From the IMG/VR virus record IMGVR_UViG_3300030380_002899, positions 1 to 30,141 of that record: DNA of 30,141 bases. One strand, written 5' to 3'. Numbering within the stretch: position 1 is the first letter of the stretch; each line of letters starts with the position of its first letter. A model generated the notes under the pieces. It did not search any database, was not told the DNA's origin, and saw only the letters and a program-made list of their open reading frames with translations. This DNA is from a virus. This document shows positions 1-5,740 of this stretch, one piece after another. The position numbers and the translations under genes are program-made.

Positions 1-70
1 TTGGATTAGGTTTTTTAAGACCATCTTTGAGAAGTTTAATAACAGAAAGTGTGTTAAATATTCGTTCCAT
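1..70 (-). CDS. Hypothetical protein, N-terminal fragment cut by left edge
   Basis: An open frame starts with ATG at 70-68 on the minus strand and stays open to the window edge; the visible 23 residues begin MERIFNTLSVIKLL. Its start overlaps the last codons of the preceding gene (stop at 54-56) by 17 nt, so it looks like the third gene of a leftward unit starting near 724. Too little is visible to name a family. Confidence rests on position and overlap only. Confidence 0.5.
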   Translation of the reverse strand, partial: MERIFNTLSVIKLLKDGLKKPNP

Positions 71-254
71 TATTTTTCTCTTTTTTTAAAGTTTTGATTT
101 CTGAAAAAATAGTTTTATGTTTTTTATTTCTTTTTCTAGGTCTAAACATTCTATTTTTTTCATAAACTCCTAGGTTCTCAAAATCTGTGGTAGTCATGTT
201 TTTATCTGCATGAAGATTGCTTTGAGAATTGACATCCATATATCTGTCGGTCAT
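54..254 (-). CDS. Hypothetical basic protein, 66 aa
   Basis: I do not recognise this protein. It is hydrophilic, with a strongly basic middle (RPRKRNKKHK, about residues 39-48) and a Lys-rich C-terminus; no membrane segment or metal motif is visible. Its ATG (254-252) shares one base with the TAA stop of the upstream RHH gene (a TAATG junction), which suggests translational coupling and supports this start. The basic stretch would suit nucleic-acid contact, but that is a guess from composition. Confidence 0.6.
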   Translation of the reverse strand: MTDRYMDVNSQSNLHADKNMTTTDFENLGVYEKNRMFRPRKRNKKHKTIFSEIKTLKKEKNNGTNI

Positions 255-724
255 TATTCAAACCCTCCACTGGCGGTAAAAACTCTATGAGCAGGATGAT
301 TATTTTTAGGTTCTTCTGGTTTGTTAGTCCGCTTAACTTCAAATAAGTCTCTCCAACCCCCTGCTATGGCGTTCTCAAGGGCTTGTTTCCTGTCTTGCGT
401 AGGAAATGACCTTAGCTTCTTAAAGATGCGGTTAGCAACGCTTGTAGAGCAAGTTCCCTTGTTTTTATATCTGATGGGCCACCATTCACAGATCAGTTGT
501 GAATATTCCTTCAAGTCTTCAGGTATCAAACGTCCATTGATAGTAGGACTTGCAAAGGGATCTAAATGAATTGGAACTGTTTTACTCCTGGATTTACGTT
601 TCATTGCAGTTCTAATTAGATTTCTAATCAGACCTGATTTCGTTAGTTCATCTTCAGTGTTCAGATCAAGCCATTCAACCATCTCCTGATCCAAGTACAT
701 GGTGAACTTTTCTTTCTTAGCCAT
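254..724 (-). CDS. RHH DNA-binding protein with replication-protein-like C-terminal domain, 156 aa
   Basis: Residues 5-43 fit a ribbon-helix-helix (CopG/Arc-like) fold: a beta strand (KFTMYLDQ), helix 1 (EMVEWLDLN) and helix 2 beginning at KSGLIRNLIRTAMKRK. Residues 68-128 are a second, aromatic-rich domain ending in AIAGGWRDLF; this A-x-x-x-GW-x-x-(L/I)F ending is common in the C-terminal part of phage replication initiators and replisome organisers. The protein may therefore bind DNA near an origin or control early transcription. It is the first gene of a leftward unit; a near-consensus promoter lies 21 nt upstream of its start. RHH call is fairly firm, the replication link is inference. 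Confidence 0.75.
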   Translation of the reverse strand: MAKKEKFTMYLDQEMVEWLDLNTEDELTKSGLIRNLIRTAMKRKSRSKTVPIHLDPFASPTINGRLIPEDLKEYSQLICEWWPIRYKNKGTCSTSVANRIFKKLRSFPTQDRKQALENAIAGGWRDLFEVKRTNKPEEPKNNHPAHRVFTASGGFE

Positions 725-744
725 AATTTATTTTAACTTTTGTC

Positions 745-773
745 AGTGTATATGCGTTTGCGTGCGGTGTCAA
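745..773 (-). promoter_or_regulatory. Sigma70-type promoter for the unit starting at 724
   Basis: On the minus strand there is TTGACA (773-768), a 17-nt spacer (767-751) and TACACT (750-745). The -35 is a perfect consensus, the -10 matches 4 of 6, and spacing is ideal. TGACA occurs again just after the -10 (TGACA in CACTGACAAAAG), so the promoter is flanked by a short direct repeat that could be an operator, for example for the RHH product it drives. The spacer is unusually G+C-rich for this genome (CGCACGCAAACGC). Confidence 0.6.
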
Positions 774-999
774 TCTGTATATATTAAAAAAATCTTCTCT
801 ATATCCTAAGTATATATAATATTACTTATATTATAGTATCTATAGATTATTACTACATGTATATACTATTACTATATCTATTCATGTATTTATAAAAAAT
901 ATATATATATCTAATAATATTCTTTTTCTTTTGCTTCTTTTCTTTTTCTTAAAATCAACAGTGATTTTTTAATTTTCCATTTCCGCCATTCATATAAAC
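774..999. other. A+T-rich intergenic region between divergent RHH genes
   Basis: The 318-nt gap 725-1042 lies between the leftward RHH gene and the rightward RHH gene. Apart from the promoter (745-773) and the repeats at 1000-1030, it is almost pure A/T with many TATATA runs (about 777-915) and a pyrimidine-rich strip (about 919-951). One CCATTCAT motif sits at about 986-993. I see no ORF or RNA gene. Very low-melting DNA next to a replication-like protein could be an origin, but no clear iteron set supports that here. Confidence 0.4.
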
Positions 1000-1030
1000 T
1001 TATATTTATGTTATATTAATGTTATATATG
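1000..1030 (+). repeat. Three tandem copies of TTATATnnATG
   Basis: TTATATTTATG (1000-1010), TTATATTAATG (1011-1021) and TTATATATG (1022-1030) follow each other without a gap, 11, 11 and 9 nt long. Eleven bp is about one helical turn, the spacing at which RHH dimers often bind tandem sites. The array lies directly upstream of the start of the RHH gene at 1043, so it is a candidate autoregulatory operator. The DNA is generally A+T-rich, so some of the likeness could be chance. Confidence 0.5.
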
Positions 1031-1042
1031 TTTTTTCCATTC

Positions 1043-1201
1043 ATGAGCAAGAAGCTTAAGATGATTAGTGTCTGTGTTGACGAAGAAGACTATGAAAAGT
1101 TAAAAAAACTTTCAAAAGCTGGTTTATCAGTAGGTTTTTTAATTAGAGAAGCTATATCAAGATTTCTTAAAACTGTTAAAAGATCAAAAAAAATTATTTA
1201 A
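1043..1201 (+). CDS. Small RHH (CopG/Arc-like) regulator, 52 aa
   Basis: From ATG 1043 the protein begins MSKKLKMISVCVDEEDYEKL and carries a full ribbon-helix-helix pattern: strand KMISVCVD, helix 1 EEDYEKLKKLS, turn with Gly, helix 2 SVGFLIREAISRFLK. In-frame ATGs at 1019 and 1028 would add a hydrophobic tail untypical of this fold, and they fall in the tandem repeats, so I prefer 1043. It is the only rightward gene left of terL, which suggests a repressor or switch. It ends 3 nt from the end of the convergent leftward unit, so read-through from that unit would be antisense to it. Confidence 0.75.
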   Translation: MSKKLKMISVCVDEEDYEKLKKLSKAGLSVGFLIREAISRFLKTVKRSKKII

Positions 1202-1204
1202 CTT

Positions 1205-1588
1205 TTAACCCTTATCTATTAGTTTCTGTTCAAATGCTTTTTTGTTTCTTTCTGCTGCTGATATAGGTGGTTCTCCACCAGTATCATCATAAAGATATTG
1301 CGGTGTAGGATCTATATCGTAAGGACTAGAATAATCATCATAATCATCACCGTATTCATCCCACCAATCTTCTATTAAATCTTTTGAATAAGTAAGACTA
1401 TATCCATCATCAGATTCTCTACAAAGATCAGCAAAATATTCTGCAAAATCTTCATAAAATTCTGGTAATAAATCATATTCTTTAGCTATTTCATTAGCTC
1501 TATCGGTGCAGTGTTCATGGAAAAGATCAGCCATATAAAGCTGATCCATTTCATCCATACGTTGCTGCGGTGTAGGATTATCAATCAT
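1205..1588 (-). CDS. Hypothetical acidic protein, 127 aa
   Basis: Not recognised. It is strongly acidic and rich in Tyr and Trp; the section around residues 75-92 (DWWDEYGDDYDDYSSPYD) is mostly Asp/Tyr. Such acidic, aromatic, small early proteins include several DNA-mimic inhibitors in phages, but this is only compositional. It is the last gene of the ten-gene leftward unit and overlaps the upstream gene by 8 nt. No strong terminator follows; only weak pairing and a T8 run on the minus strand inside the convergent RHH gene. Confidence 0.65.
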   Translation of the reverse strand: MIDNPTPQQRMDEMDQLYMADLFHEHCTDRANEIAKEYDLLPEFYEDFAEYFADLCRESDDGYSLTYSKDLIEDWWDEYGDDYDDYSSPYDIDPTPQYLYDDTGGEPPISAAERNKKAFEQKLIDKG

Positions 1589-1829
1589 CTTTATACTCCC
1601 TACATTTTATGTGTGAATAATTAGGAAATTCATCATGCCATTTACCCGTAACATTGACTTCTAAATCAATATCAAGATCTTCTATATCATTAGCAAATGG
1701 TCGTTTAGCTAAGAATCTCGTTATAAGAGTTATTAACTCTTTATCTTCTTCATCAGTCCAATCAAGACAGGTTAATTGCCAATCAACACGTTTAGCACCA
1801 CCTGTAGTTTCATCATAAATTTTAATCAT
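1581..1829 (-). CDS. Hypothetical protein, 82 aa
   Basis: Not recognised. Acidic, with a predicted alternation of strands and one helix (about residues 27-43, EEDKELITLITRFLAKR); no Cys pair motif, signal or membrane segment. Its start overlaps the stop of the gene upstream (1822-1992) by 8 nt and its end overlaps the next gene by 8 nt, so it is embedded in a translationally coupled string. Confidence 0.65.
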   Translation of the reverse strand: MIKIYDETTGGAKRVDWQLTCLDWTDEEDKELITLITRFLAKRPFANDIEDLDIDLEVNVTGKWHDEFPNYSHIKCREYKDD

Positions 1830-1992
1830 TTTTTATCTCCGTAATTTCAGTAATCTCATGATCTTCTAATTCAATATCATGCTGTTCTAAGTATTGTCTT
1901 TTTAAAATATCAATGTAATGTTCTTTTGATTCTGCTTCGTGAGAGTTATACGCAAACTCTACAACAATTACTGATTTAAATTTTTTAGTCAT
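1822..1992 (-). CDS. Hypothetical protein, 56 aa
   Basis: Found by translating the gap between neighbours: ATG at 1992-1990, TAA at 1824-1822. The protein begins MTKKFKSVIVVEFAYNSHEA and ends in an acidic tail rich in Glu, Asp and Ile. It fills the space between two accepted genes exactly, overlapping each by 4 and 8 nt, which is the main support for its being real. The N-terminal strand-like part and acidic tail do not point to a known family. Confidence 0.6.
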   Translation of the reverse strand: MTKKFKSVIVVEFAYNSHEAESKEHYIDILKRQYLEQHDIELEDHEITEITEIKND

Positions 1993-2180
1993 TTTAATTC
2001 CTCCACAGTTGTTTTAATTTTTTCTTCAAACCAGTCACTATCTGTAATTACATCTATTTCATGGTTTACTAAATCAAGAACATAATTCTTAATTAGTTTT
2101 GTTAGTTGTAAAGAAAATTCTTCATCGACTTGATTAATTATTGGATCACTTTTTATGTGATTCTCATGAGAATTTCTCAT
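1989..2180 (-). CDS. Hypothetical acidic protein, 63 aa
   Basis: Not recognised. Mostly helical and acidic by composition (for example SLQLTKLIKNYVLDLVNHEI, about residues 23-42). Both ends overlap the neighbouring genes by 4 nt (ATGA junctions), which supports the start and implies coupled translation in the ten-gene unit. Confidence 0.6.
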   Translation of the reverse strand: MRNSHENHIKSDPIINQVDEEFSLQLTKLIKNYVLDLVNHEIDVITDSDWFEEKIKTTVEELK

Positions 2181-2512
2181 AGCTTTTTTAGCTCCTTTTT
2201 TAATTTGGTTACTTTTGATAAGATTTCTATTTTTTCATCAAAATTATATTTTGATAAATTTTTCATTCCTTTTTCTATTTCACTTTCTACTTTCTCTTTA
2301 TAAGATTTTATATCTAATGCAGTTGATATATCTGGTATAACTAATTCATCATAAATTCTGTTATACCATCTATTAGCAGTAGCAGTTGATATTTTAAAAT
2401 GTGATTCAAAATATTTGATACAACTAGCTCTAGTTTCTTCTTTATCAAGATAATCCTGAGCTAAATCCTTAGCTTCTTCTCTTGATTCTTCCCATTTATC
2501 TGTAGGTAACAT
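2177..2512 (-). CDS. Hypothetical protein with helix-turn-helix-like segment, 111 aa
   Basis: Residues about 32-56 (CIKYFESHFKIST then ATANRWYNRIYDEL) fit a helix-turn-helix: helix, turn, and a recognition-like helix with Trp and Arg. Helical flanks and a Lys/Glu-rich C-terminal coiled-coil-like segment follow (residues 72-111). Such a layout is seen in small DNA-binding phage proteins and some small terminases, but terS is already accounted for elsewhere in the window. It abuts the zinc-ribbon gene upstream (stop 2513, start 2512) and overlaps the next gene by 4 nt. The function is not known. Confidence 0.6.
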   Translation of the reverse strand: MLPTDKWEESREEAKDLAQDYLDKEETRASCIKYFESHFKISTATANRWYNRIYDELVIPDISTALDIKSYKEKVESEIEKGMKNLSKYNFDEKIEILSKVTKLKKELKKL

Positions 2513-3004
2513 TTAAAAACACCCCTGATATTCATAAATGTGTTTTTTATATTCTTTATAAATGTCATCTTTACAATCTTTGAATCTTAAATTATTTCTT
2601 TCATCTTCATCACATAATCCATTATCTCTATATATTTTTACATTTGGATTCATATATTCTATAATTCCTTCTAATTCATATAAAGTAGCTTGAAGATATT
2701 CTTTAGATTTATATTCAACATTAGAATCATGTAAATAATCCAATAAACCTGCATTAATAAGTTTTTGTCCACAATTCCAGTATGGTACTGGGTTATTTGA
2801 ACCAAAATCTCTTAACAAATGTCTAAATGTATAGTTATGCCACCAACAATGTATCCACTTTCTAAATGGATATGTTTTATTACATATAGGGCAAAAATAA
2901 CTTTTTTCATTTACTTTTAAACCTACATTAATTCTAAATTGATCTTCAGATTTACCTGAGTACATACATTTTCTGCATGTCTTTTCATAAAAATGATTTT
3001 TCAT
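2513..3004 (-). CDS. Zinc-ribbon-like hypothetical protein, 163 aa
   Basis: Two CxxC knuckles are visible: Cys10/Cys13 (CRKC) and Cys38/Cys41 (CPIC), 24 residues apart, typical of a zinc ribbon. Further Cys at 53 and 78 and an aromatic stretch (KWIHCWWHNYTFRHLL, about residues 49-64) follow, then a charged helical C-terminal half. Zinc ribbons in small phage proteins usually bind nucleic acid or a host protein; here no partner can be named. The start overlaps the upstream gene by 4 nt (ATGA). This is the largest gene of the ten-gene unit. Confidence 0.65.
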   Translation of the reverse strand: MKNHFYEKTCRKCMYSGKSEDQFRINVGLKVNEKSYFCPICNKTYPFRKWIHCWWHNYTFRHLLRDFGSNNPVPYWNCGQKLINAGLLDYLHDSNVEYKSKEYLQATLYELEGIIEYMNPNVKIYRDNGLCDEDERNNLRFKDCKDDIYKEYKKHIYEYQGCF

Positions 3005-3186
3005 TTTTTACCTACATATCTAGGGTTATCCTTTAAATGGTATGGATTATATTTTTTAACTTTCTTATATACATCTAAAATAGATTCTCTTTCATCTTGA
3101 CTAAATTTTTTTAAATCAAAATTTACTATCTCATCAAGTGCTAAAAATAATGCACTTGCATCTTTTTCTTGTAATTTAAGATTCAT
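3001..3186 (-). CDS. Hypothetical protein, 61 aa
   Basis: Not recognised. An amphipathic, charged protein, probably two helices, with a basic C-terminus (KKYNPYHLKDNPRYVGKK). It overlaps the upstream gene by 11 nt and the zinc-ribbon gene by 4 nt. No signal peptide or metal motif. Confidence 0.6.
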   Translation of the reverse strand: MNLKLQEKDASALFLALDEIVNFDLKKFSQDERESILDVYKKVKKYNPYHLKDNPRYVGKK

Positions 3187-3373
3187 AACTTTTTTTCCCT
3201 TTTGTATAAAGTCTCTCTGCTATGTCATTACAAGAATTAAAACTTTCAAATGTTAATCCAACTGTAAAATGTAAAATATCTCGATACAGTTGGCCTGAAG
3301 TTTTATTATCTGAAGCATCATAATACTTAAGTAAAGTATTTATTAATGCTATTTTTTGCTTTTTAGTTTCCAT
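3176..3373 (-). CDS. Hypothetical protein, 65 aa
   Basis: Not recognised. Basic N-terminus (METKKQKIALINTLLKYY), then a mixed helical region with one Cys (NSCNDIAERLY). Start ATG shares one base with the TAA of the gene upstream (TAATG at 3375-3371), indicating coupling and supporting the start. Confidence 0.6.
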   Translation of the reverse strand: METKKQKIALINTLLKYYDASDNKTSGQLYRDILHFTVGLTFESFNSCNDIAERLYTKGKKSYES

Positions 3374-3543
3374 TAATTATTCTCCTTAAAAAATTCAATA
3401 GCTCTATCCTCTATAGCTACTGCGACATAAGGATTAATCTTAATCCAATTACTTAAGTCTTTAAGAGATAAACCACTCTCAAGAGAATATTCTTGATAGG
3501 CTTTATTCCAGTACTTAGATTTTTCTTTTGAAGTCCAATTCAT
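3373..3543 (-). CDS. Hypothetical protein, 56 aa
   Basis: Found by translating the gap: ATG at 3543-3541, TAA at 3375-3373. It begins MNWTSKEKSKYWNKAYQEYS and is helical and aromatic in its first half; the middle (LSLKDLSNWIKINPYVAVAI) could be a short helix-turn-helix-like element, weakly. It lies 2 nt after the stop of the upstream gene and shares one base with the start of the next, exactly filling the space, which is the best evidence that it is expressed. Confidence 0.6.
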   Translation of the reverse strand: MNWTSKEKSKYWNKAYQEYSLESGLSLKDLSNWIKINPYVAVAIEDRAIEFFKENN

Positions 3544-3545
3544 AA

Positions 3546-3728
3546 TTAATACTCACATTCAAGAATTTTACGAAGCATTGACTCATCATTCAAAGCATAT
3601 GCTCTACGAATACCTTGATTTTCATAGTATTCAGTAGGATCAATTAAATATTCACCCATAATTGATTGAAAAATTATTTCATTCATGGGTTGCCCATTCA
3701 TGGGTTTTTTGTCTTTAGTTGGTTTCAT
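3546..3728 (-). CDS. Hypothetical protein, 60 aa, first gene of ten-gene unit
   Basis: Not recognised. The N-terminal part encodes a small repeat, PMNGQPMNE, because the DNA holds two CATTCATGGGT copies (from 3680 and 3695); M15 (start of MNEIIFQ) is an alternative start that would leave those repeats as upstream DNA. No Shine-Dalgarno clearly favours either start. The rest is charged, with an acidic-aromatic middle (DPTEYYENQG). Confidence 0.5.
   Translation of the reverse strand: MKPTKDKKPMNGQPMNEIIFQSIMGEYLIDPTEYYENQGIRRAYALNDESMLRKILECEY
3680..3704. repeat. Two copies of CATTCATGGG
   Basis: CATTCATGGG occurs at 3680-3689 and again at 3695-3704, 15 nt apart. The CATTCAT core is the same as in the five-copy array at 4285-4340 and in single copies near 987 and 1037. 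It may be part of a dispersed binding-site family in the early region; inside this gene the repeat also encodes a PMNGQPMN peptide. Confidence 0.4.
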
Positions 3729-3797
3729 TTAAACTGGTATGTTTATGTAGGTTATTATAAGTATATATATTAAATATTGCAAATATTGAAATATATA

Positions 3798-3825
3798 TAA
3801 AAAAGAGTCTTATTTTTAAGACTCT
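3798..3825 (-). terminator. Rho-independent terminator overlapping a stop codon
   Basis: A perfect 9-bp stem, AGAGTCTTA (3804-3812) with TAAGACTCT (3817-3825) and a 4-nt loop, is followed on the minus strand by six T (3804-3799). The TAA stop of the gene at 3816-4217 lies inside the hairpin (3818-3816). It would separate that gene from the ten-gene unit downstream. Confidence 0.85.
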
Positions 3826-4217
3826 CTAAAACTAGGTGCAATTATTCCAAAACCGCCCCAATCACTATGAAAAGGATAAATTTTATAATCCTTCATATAA
3901 CTATCTTCTATTTTTAAAGCGTATCCTCTACAATCACCATTAAAAAATACAGGGATTTTTTGATTTTTAAAATTTAAAAGTTTATCTACTTTATTTAAAA
4001 TATTATTAATAATTTCTTCTTGTTCTTTTTCTGTACACTTAAAACCATTGCAAAAATCTTCTGCTATTGAATGAGCTTTATTTTCTATTCTGAATAAAGA
4101 CTTACATAGTTTTATTTCATCAACTGATGAATCTAATTTAAAAACTCTTTTTAAGTTTTGACCATGTTCAAAAATATTTTGATACATAGTAATTTTTTTT
4201 TCTTTTAATGTTGGCAT
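3816..4217 (-). CDS. Hypothetical protein, 133 aa, single-gene unit
   Basis: Not recognised. Predominantly charged and helical for about 90 residues (including EKEQEEIINNILNKVDKLL, residues 63-81), then a more aromatic, probably beta C-terminal part (IYPFHSDWGGFGIIAP, about residues 113-128). Two Cys (55, 60) lie in FCNGFKCTE. It has its own upstream region with a TATAAT box on the minus strand (around 4241-4246) and its own terminator at the stop, so it is transcribed alone. That layout suggests independent timing or dosage from the neighbouring units. Confidence 0.65.
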   Translation of the reverse strand: MPTLKEKKITMYQNIFEHGQNLKRVFKLDSSVDEIKLCKSLFRIENKAHSIAEDFCNGFKCTEKEQEEIINNILNKVDKLLNFKNQKIPVFFNGDCRGYALKIEDSYMKDYKIYPFHSDWGGFGIIAPSFRES

Positions 4218-4284
4218 TGCGGAAAGTTTGTTAATGCTCTTTTATTATATATTAAATGTAGGTTAATGTAAGTCTATTAATTTA

Positions 4285-4340
4285 CATTCATTAACCCATT
4301 CATTAAGCCATTCATTGACCATTCATTATTGCCATTCATT
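4285..4340. repeat. Five CATTCATT repeats at about 12-nt period
   Basis: CATTCATT occurs at 4285-4292, 4297-4304, 4309-4316, 4320-4327 and 4333-4340, with start-to-start distances of 12, 12, 11 and 13 nt. The spacers differ (AACC, AAGC, GAC, ATTGC), so this is an array of a conserved word and not slippage of one unit. It lies upstream of the leftward gene starting at 4217. It looks like a multi-site operator or a small iteron array. Confidence 0.65.
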
Positions 4341-4433
4341 ACTTATTAGTTATCAATGATTTATTTATTTATTTTTAAATTTATTTTTTAAAAAATTTTT
4401 CTTGTAAAATTCTATACATGTATAATTTTATAC
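4341..4433. other. A+T-rich spacer without genes
   Basis: Together with the repeat array this forms the 268-nt gap between units 1 and 2. It is almost entirely A/T (TTATTTATTTATTTTTAAAT and similar) and holds no ORF, RNA gene or clear promoter beyond TATA-like words. As low-melting DNA beside an iteron-like array it could contribute to an origin, which is speculation. Confidence 0.35.
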
Positions 4434-4465
4434 AAAAAAATACCTGAGTAATTTTGCTCAGGTAT
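4434..4465 (-). terminator. Rho-independent terminator of unit 1
   Basis: A 9-bp perfect stem, ATACCTGAG (4440-4448) with CTCAGGTAT (4457-4465) and an 8-nt loop, is followed on the minus strand by seven T (4440-4434). It lies 20 nt past the stop of the gene at 4486-4839. Confidence 0.88.
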
Positions 4466-4485
4466 ATATATTAACTTATTTTTTT

Positions 4486-4839
4486 TTAAATGTCTCCCAT
4501 TTTTCGCTTTTCATTATCATGTATCTCTTTCAAGTGTTCTTCATAAGCTGGCCTTAGTGCAGTTCTCCAGAACTTAAAAGTCTTTTTTGTATTAAACCAA
4601 TAATTGAGCTCACTTACGGCTCTTGATCTAAAACCACATCTCCCATCTCTTCCCGTATTCTCTCCAACATATAAAAAGTTCATAATCTGAAAAAGTGTTA
4701 TTTGAGGAATTTCTACAAATCCCTCTTCTACGAAATCAGTTTGAATTTTTACTTTTGTAGCAAAAGGATTTTCTATACAATAACCTGAGTTCGGATCATC
4801 AGGGTTATCAAAAGTTACTTTTGTTTTTAATTCTGACAT
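4486..4839 (-). CDS. Hypothetical protein, 117 aa
   Basis: Not recognised. N-terminal half is probably beta-rich (KVTFDNPDD..., KVKIQTDFVEEGFVEIPQ), followed by a helix (LFQIMNFLYVG, about residues 49-59) and a basic, aromatic region (FNTKKTFKFWRTALRPAYEE). Two Cys (21, 68) do not form a visible motif. It is the last gene of unit 1, starts 4 nt after the stop of the membrane-protein gene, and is followed by a clear terminator. Confidence 0.65.
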   Translation of the reverse strand: MSELKTKVTFDNPDDPNSGYCIENPFATKVKIQTDFVEEGFVEIPQITLFQIMNFLYVGENTGRDGRCGFRSRAVSELNYWFNTKKTFKFWRTALRPAYEEHLKEIHDNEKRKMGDI

Positions 4840-4843
4840 TGTT

Positions 4844-5008
4844 TTAATTTAGTAATTGATTAATAAGGTTTTCTTTTTCTAATTGCTTACATGCTAGAGA
4901 CTCACTGCCCATAGCTTCACAATCTAATTGAGTTGATTTCTGGAGCGATAAACTCACCCCAGAAAATACAACTATTGAAAAAAGTAAATAATAAAATAAA
5001 CTTTTCAT
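4844..5008 (-). CDS. Small membrane or exported protein, 54 aa
   Basis: Found by translating the gap (ATG 5008-5006, TAA 4846-4844). It begins MKSLFYYLLFSIVVFSGVSL, a Lys followed by about 18 hydrophobic residues: a signal peptide or single membrane anchor. The remaining 32 residues are polar with two Cys (30, 40) and would lie outside the cytoplasm. No lipobox Cys follows the hydrophobic part. Its ATG overlaps the TGA of the RHH gene upstream (ATGA). Small membrane proteins in phage early operons often act in superinfection exclusion or membrane takeover; this is only a possibility. Confidence 0.6.
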   Translation of the reverse strand: MKSLFYYLLFSIVVFSGVSLSLQKSTQLDCEAMGSESLACKQLEKENLINQLLN

Positions 5009-5154
5009 TGTTCTAAATCTCTACGTATTAATATCCTGAGATATTGTGATAGATTCTCCTCACCTAAATAATTAATGCACTTGCTAACTAACCTAGAGTA
5101 GAGAGCTCTAGGTAAAGTACATTTGATTTGTTCTTGTTTGATTCTCTTAGTCAT
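5005..5154 (-). CDS. Small RHH-like protein, 49 aa
   Basis: Found by translating the gap (ATG 5154-5152, TGA 5007-5005). The pattern fits ribbon-helix-helix: strand EQIKCTLP, helix 1 RALYSRLVSKCINYLG, helix 2 NLSQYLRILIRRDLEQ, with a basic N-terminus (MTKRIK). It overlaps the upstream gene by one base (TAATG) and the next by 4 nt. It is probably a DNA-binding regulator; two Cys (12, 27) are unusual in so small a protein. Confidence 0.6.
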   Translation of the reverse strand: MTKRIKQEQIKCTLPRALYSRLVSKCINYLGEENLSQYLRILIRRDLEQ

Positions 5155-5393
5155 TACTTAACCTCACTTAGTTTGTTTAGTTGATCTCCAACCTGATCTA
5201 TTACTTTTTCAAGTTCATCAGCTTCATCCTGACATTTTTGGACATACAAATTGTAATGTTGCTTCATGGGCTCAGGATGTGCCATATAATGTTTTGATTC
5301 TCTTAATCCATCTATAAAAACACACATTTTTGAATGTTCTTTTTGAAGAATATCAATAATTTGATTTAATTGTTTTTTGTTAAATGTGTTCAT
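5154..5393 (-). CDS. Hypothetical helical protein, 79 aa
   Basis: Not recognised. It reads as two long charged helices (about residues 5-31 and 44-76, the second containing DEADELEKVIDQVGDQL) with heptad-like hydrophobic spacing, so a coiled-coil hairpin is likely. It shares one base with each neighbour (TAATG junctions at both ends), typical of a coupled unit. Confidence 0.65.
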   Translation of the reverse strand: MNTFNKKQLNQIIDILQKEHSKMCVFIDGLRESKHYMAHPEPMKQHYNLYVQKCQDEADELEKVIDQVGDQLNKLSEVK

Positions 5394-5740
5394 TATTTAA
5401 CCTCTGGTGTGAAGTTTTCACTAGTGTTTAAGTTATTAACCAAGTAAGCGGCTAACTCATCCTTTAGACTGTCATCTTTTGATTGTTCGATCTTATCAAC
5501 AATAATCTTAAATACTTCTAATAGATAATCTTTATCTGCTGAGTAGTTAGAAGACAACATTTGAAAGCTAGATAAAATGTCTTTTTTCATTTGCTTATTG
5601 CATAAAGTAATATGCAATACATTTGATTCGTTGCTGATATCTAAAAAAGAACTATATGAACCAAAAGCAAAGTTAACCTTTAGAGTCTCTGTATCTAACT
5701 TTTGTGTGTTAGTTGTTGGGAATAAATTAATTGAGTTCAT
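5393..5740 (-). CDS. Hypothetical protein, 115 aa, first gene of unit 1
   Basis: Not recognised. The first half looks beta-rich (KVNFAFGSYSSFLDIS, NVLHITLCNKQ), the second helical and acidic (LLEVFKIIVDKIEQS). No signal or metal motif. It is the first gene of the five-gene leftward unit next to the terminase region; an AGAG stretch just before ATG may serve as a weak ribosome-binding site. The rightward ORF opposite it is a shadow. Confidence 0.65.
   Translation of the reverse strand: MNSINLFPTTNTQKLDTETLKVNFAFGSYSSFLDISNESNVLHITLCNKQMKKDILSSFQMLSSNYSADKDYLLEVFKIIVDKIEQSKDDSLKDELAAYLVNNLNTSENFTPEVK

Noticed and set aside
321-569. 82-aa rightward frame inside the RHH gene
   Set aside because: It is antisense to a gene with a clear RHH domain and has no supporting signals.
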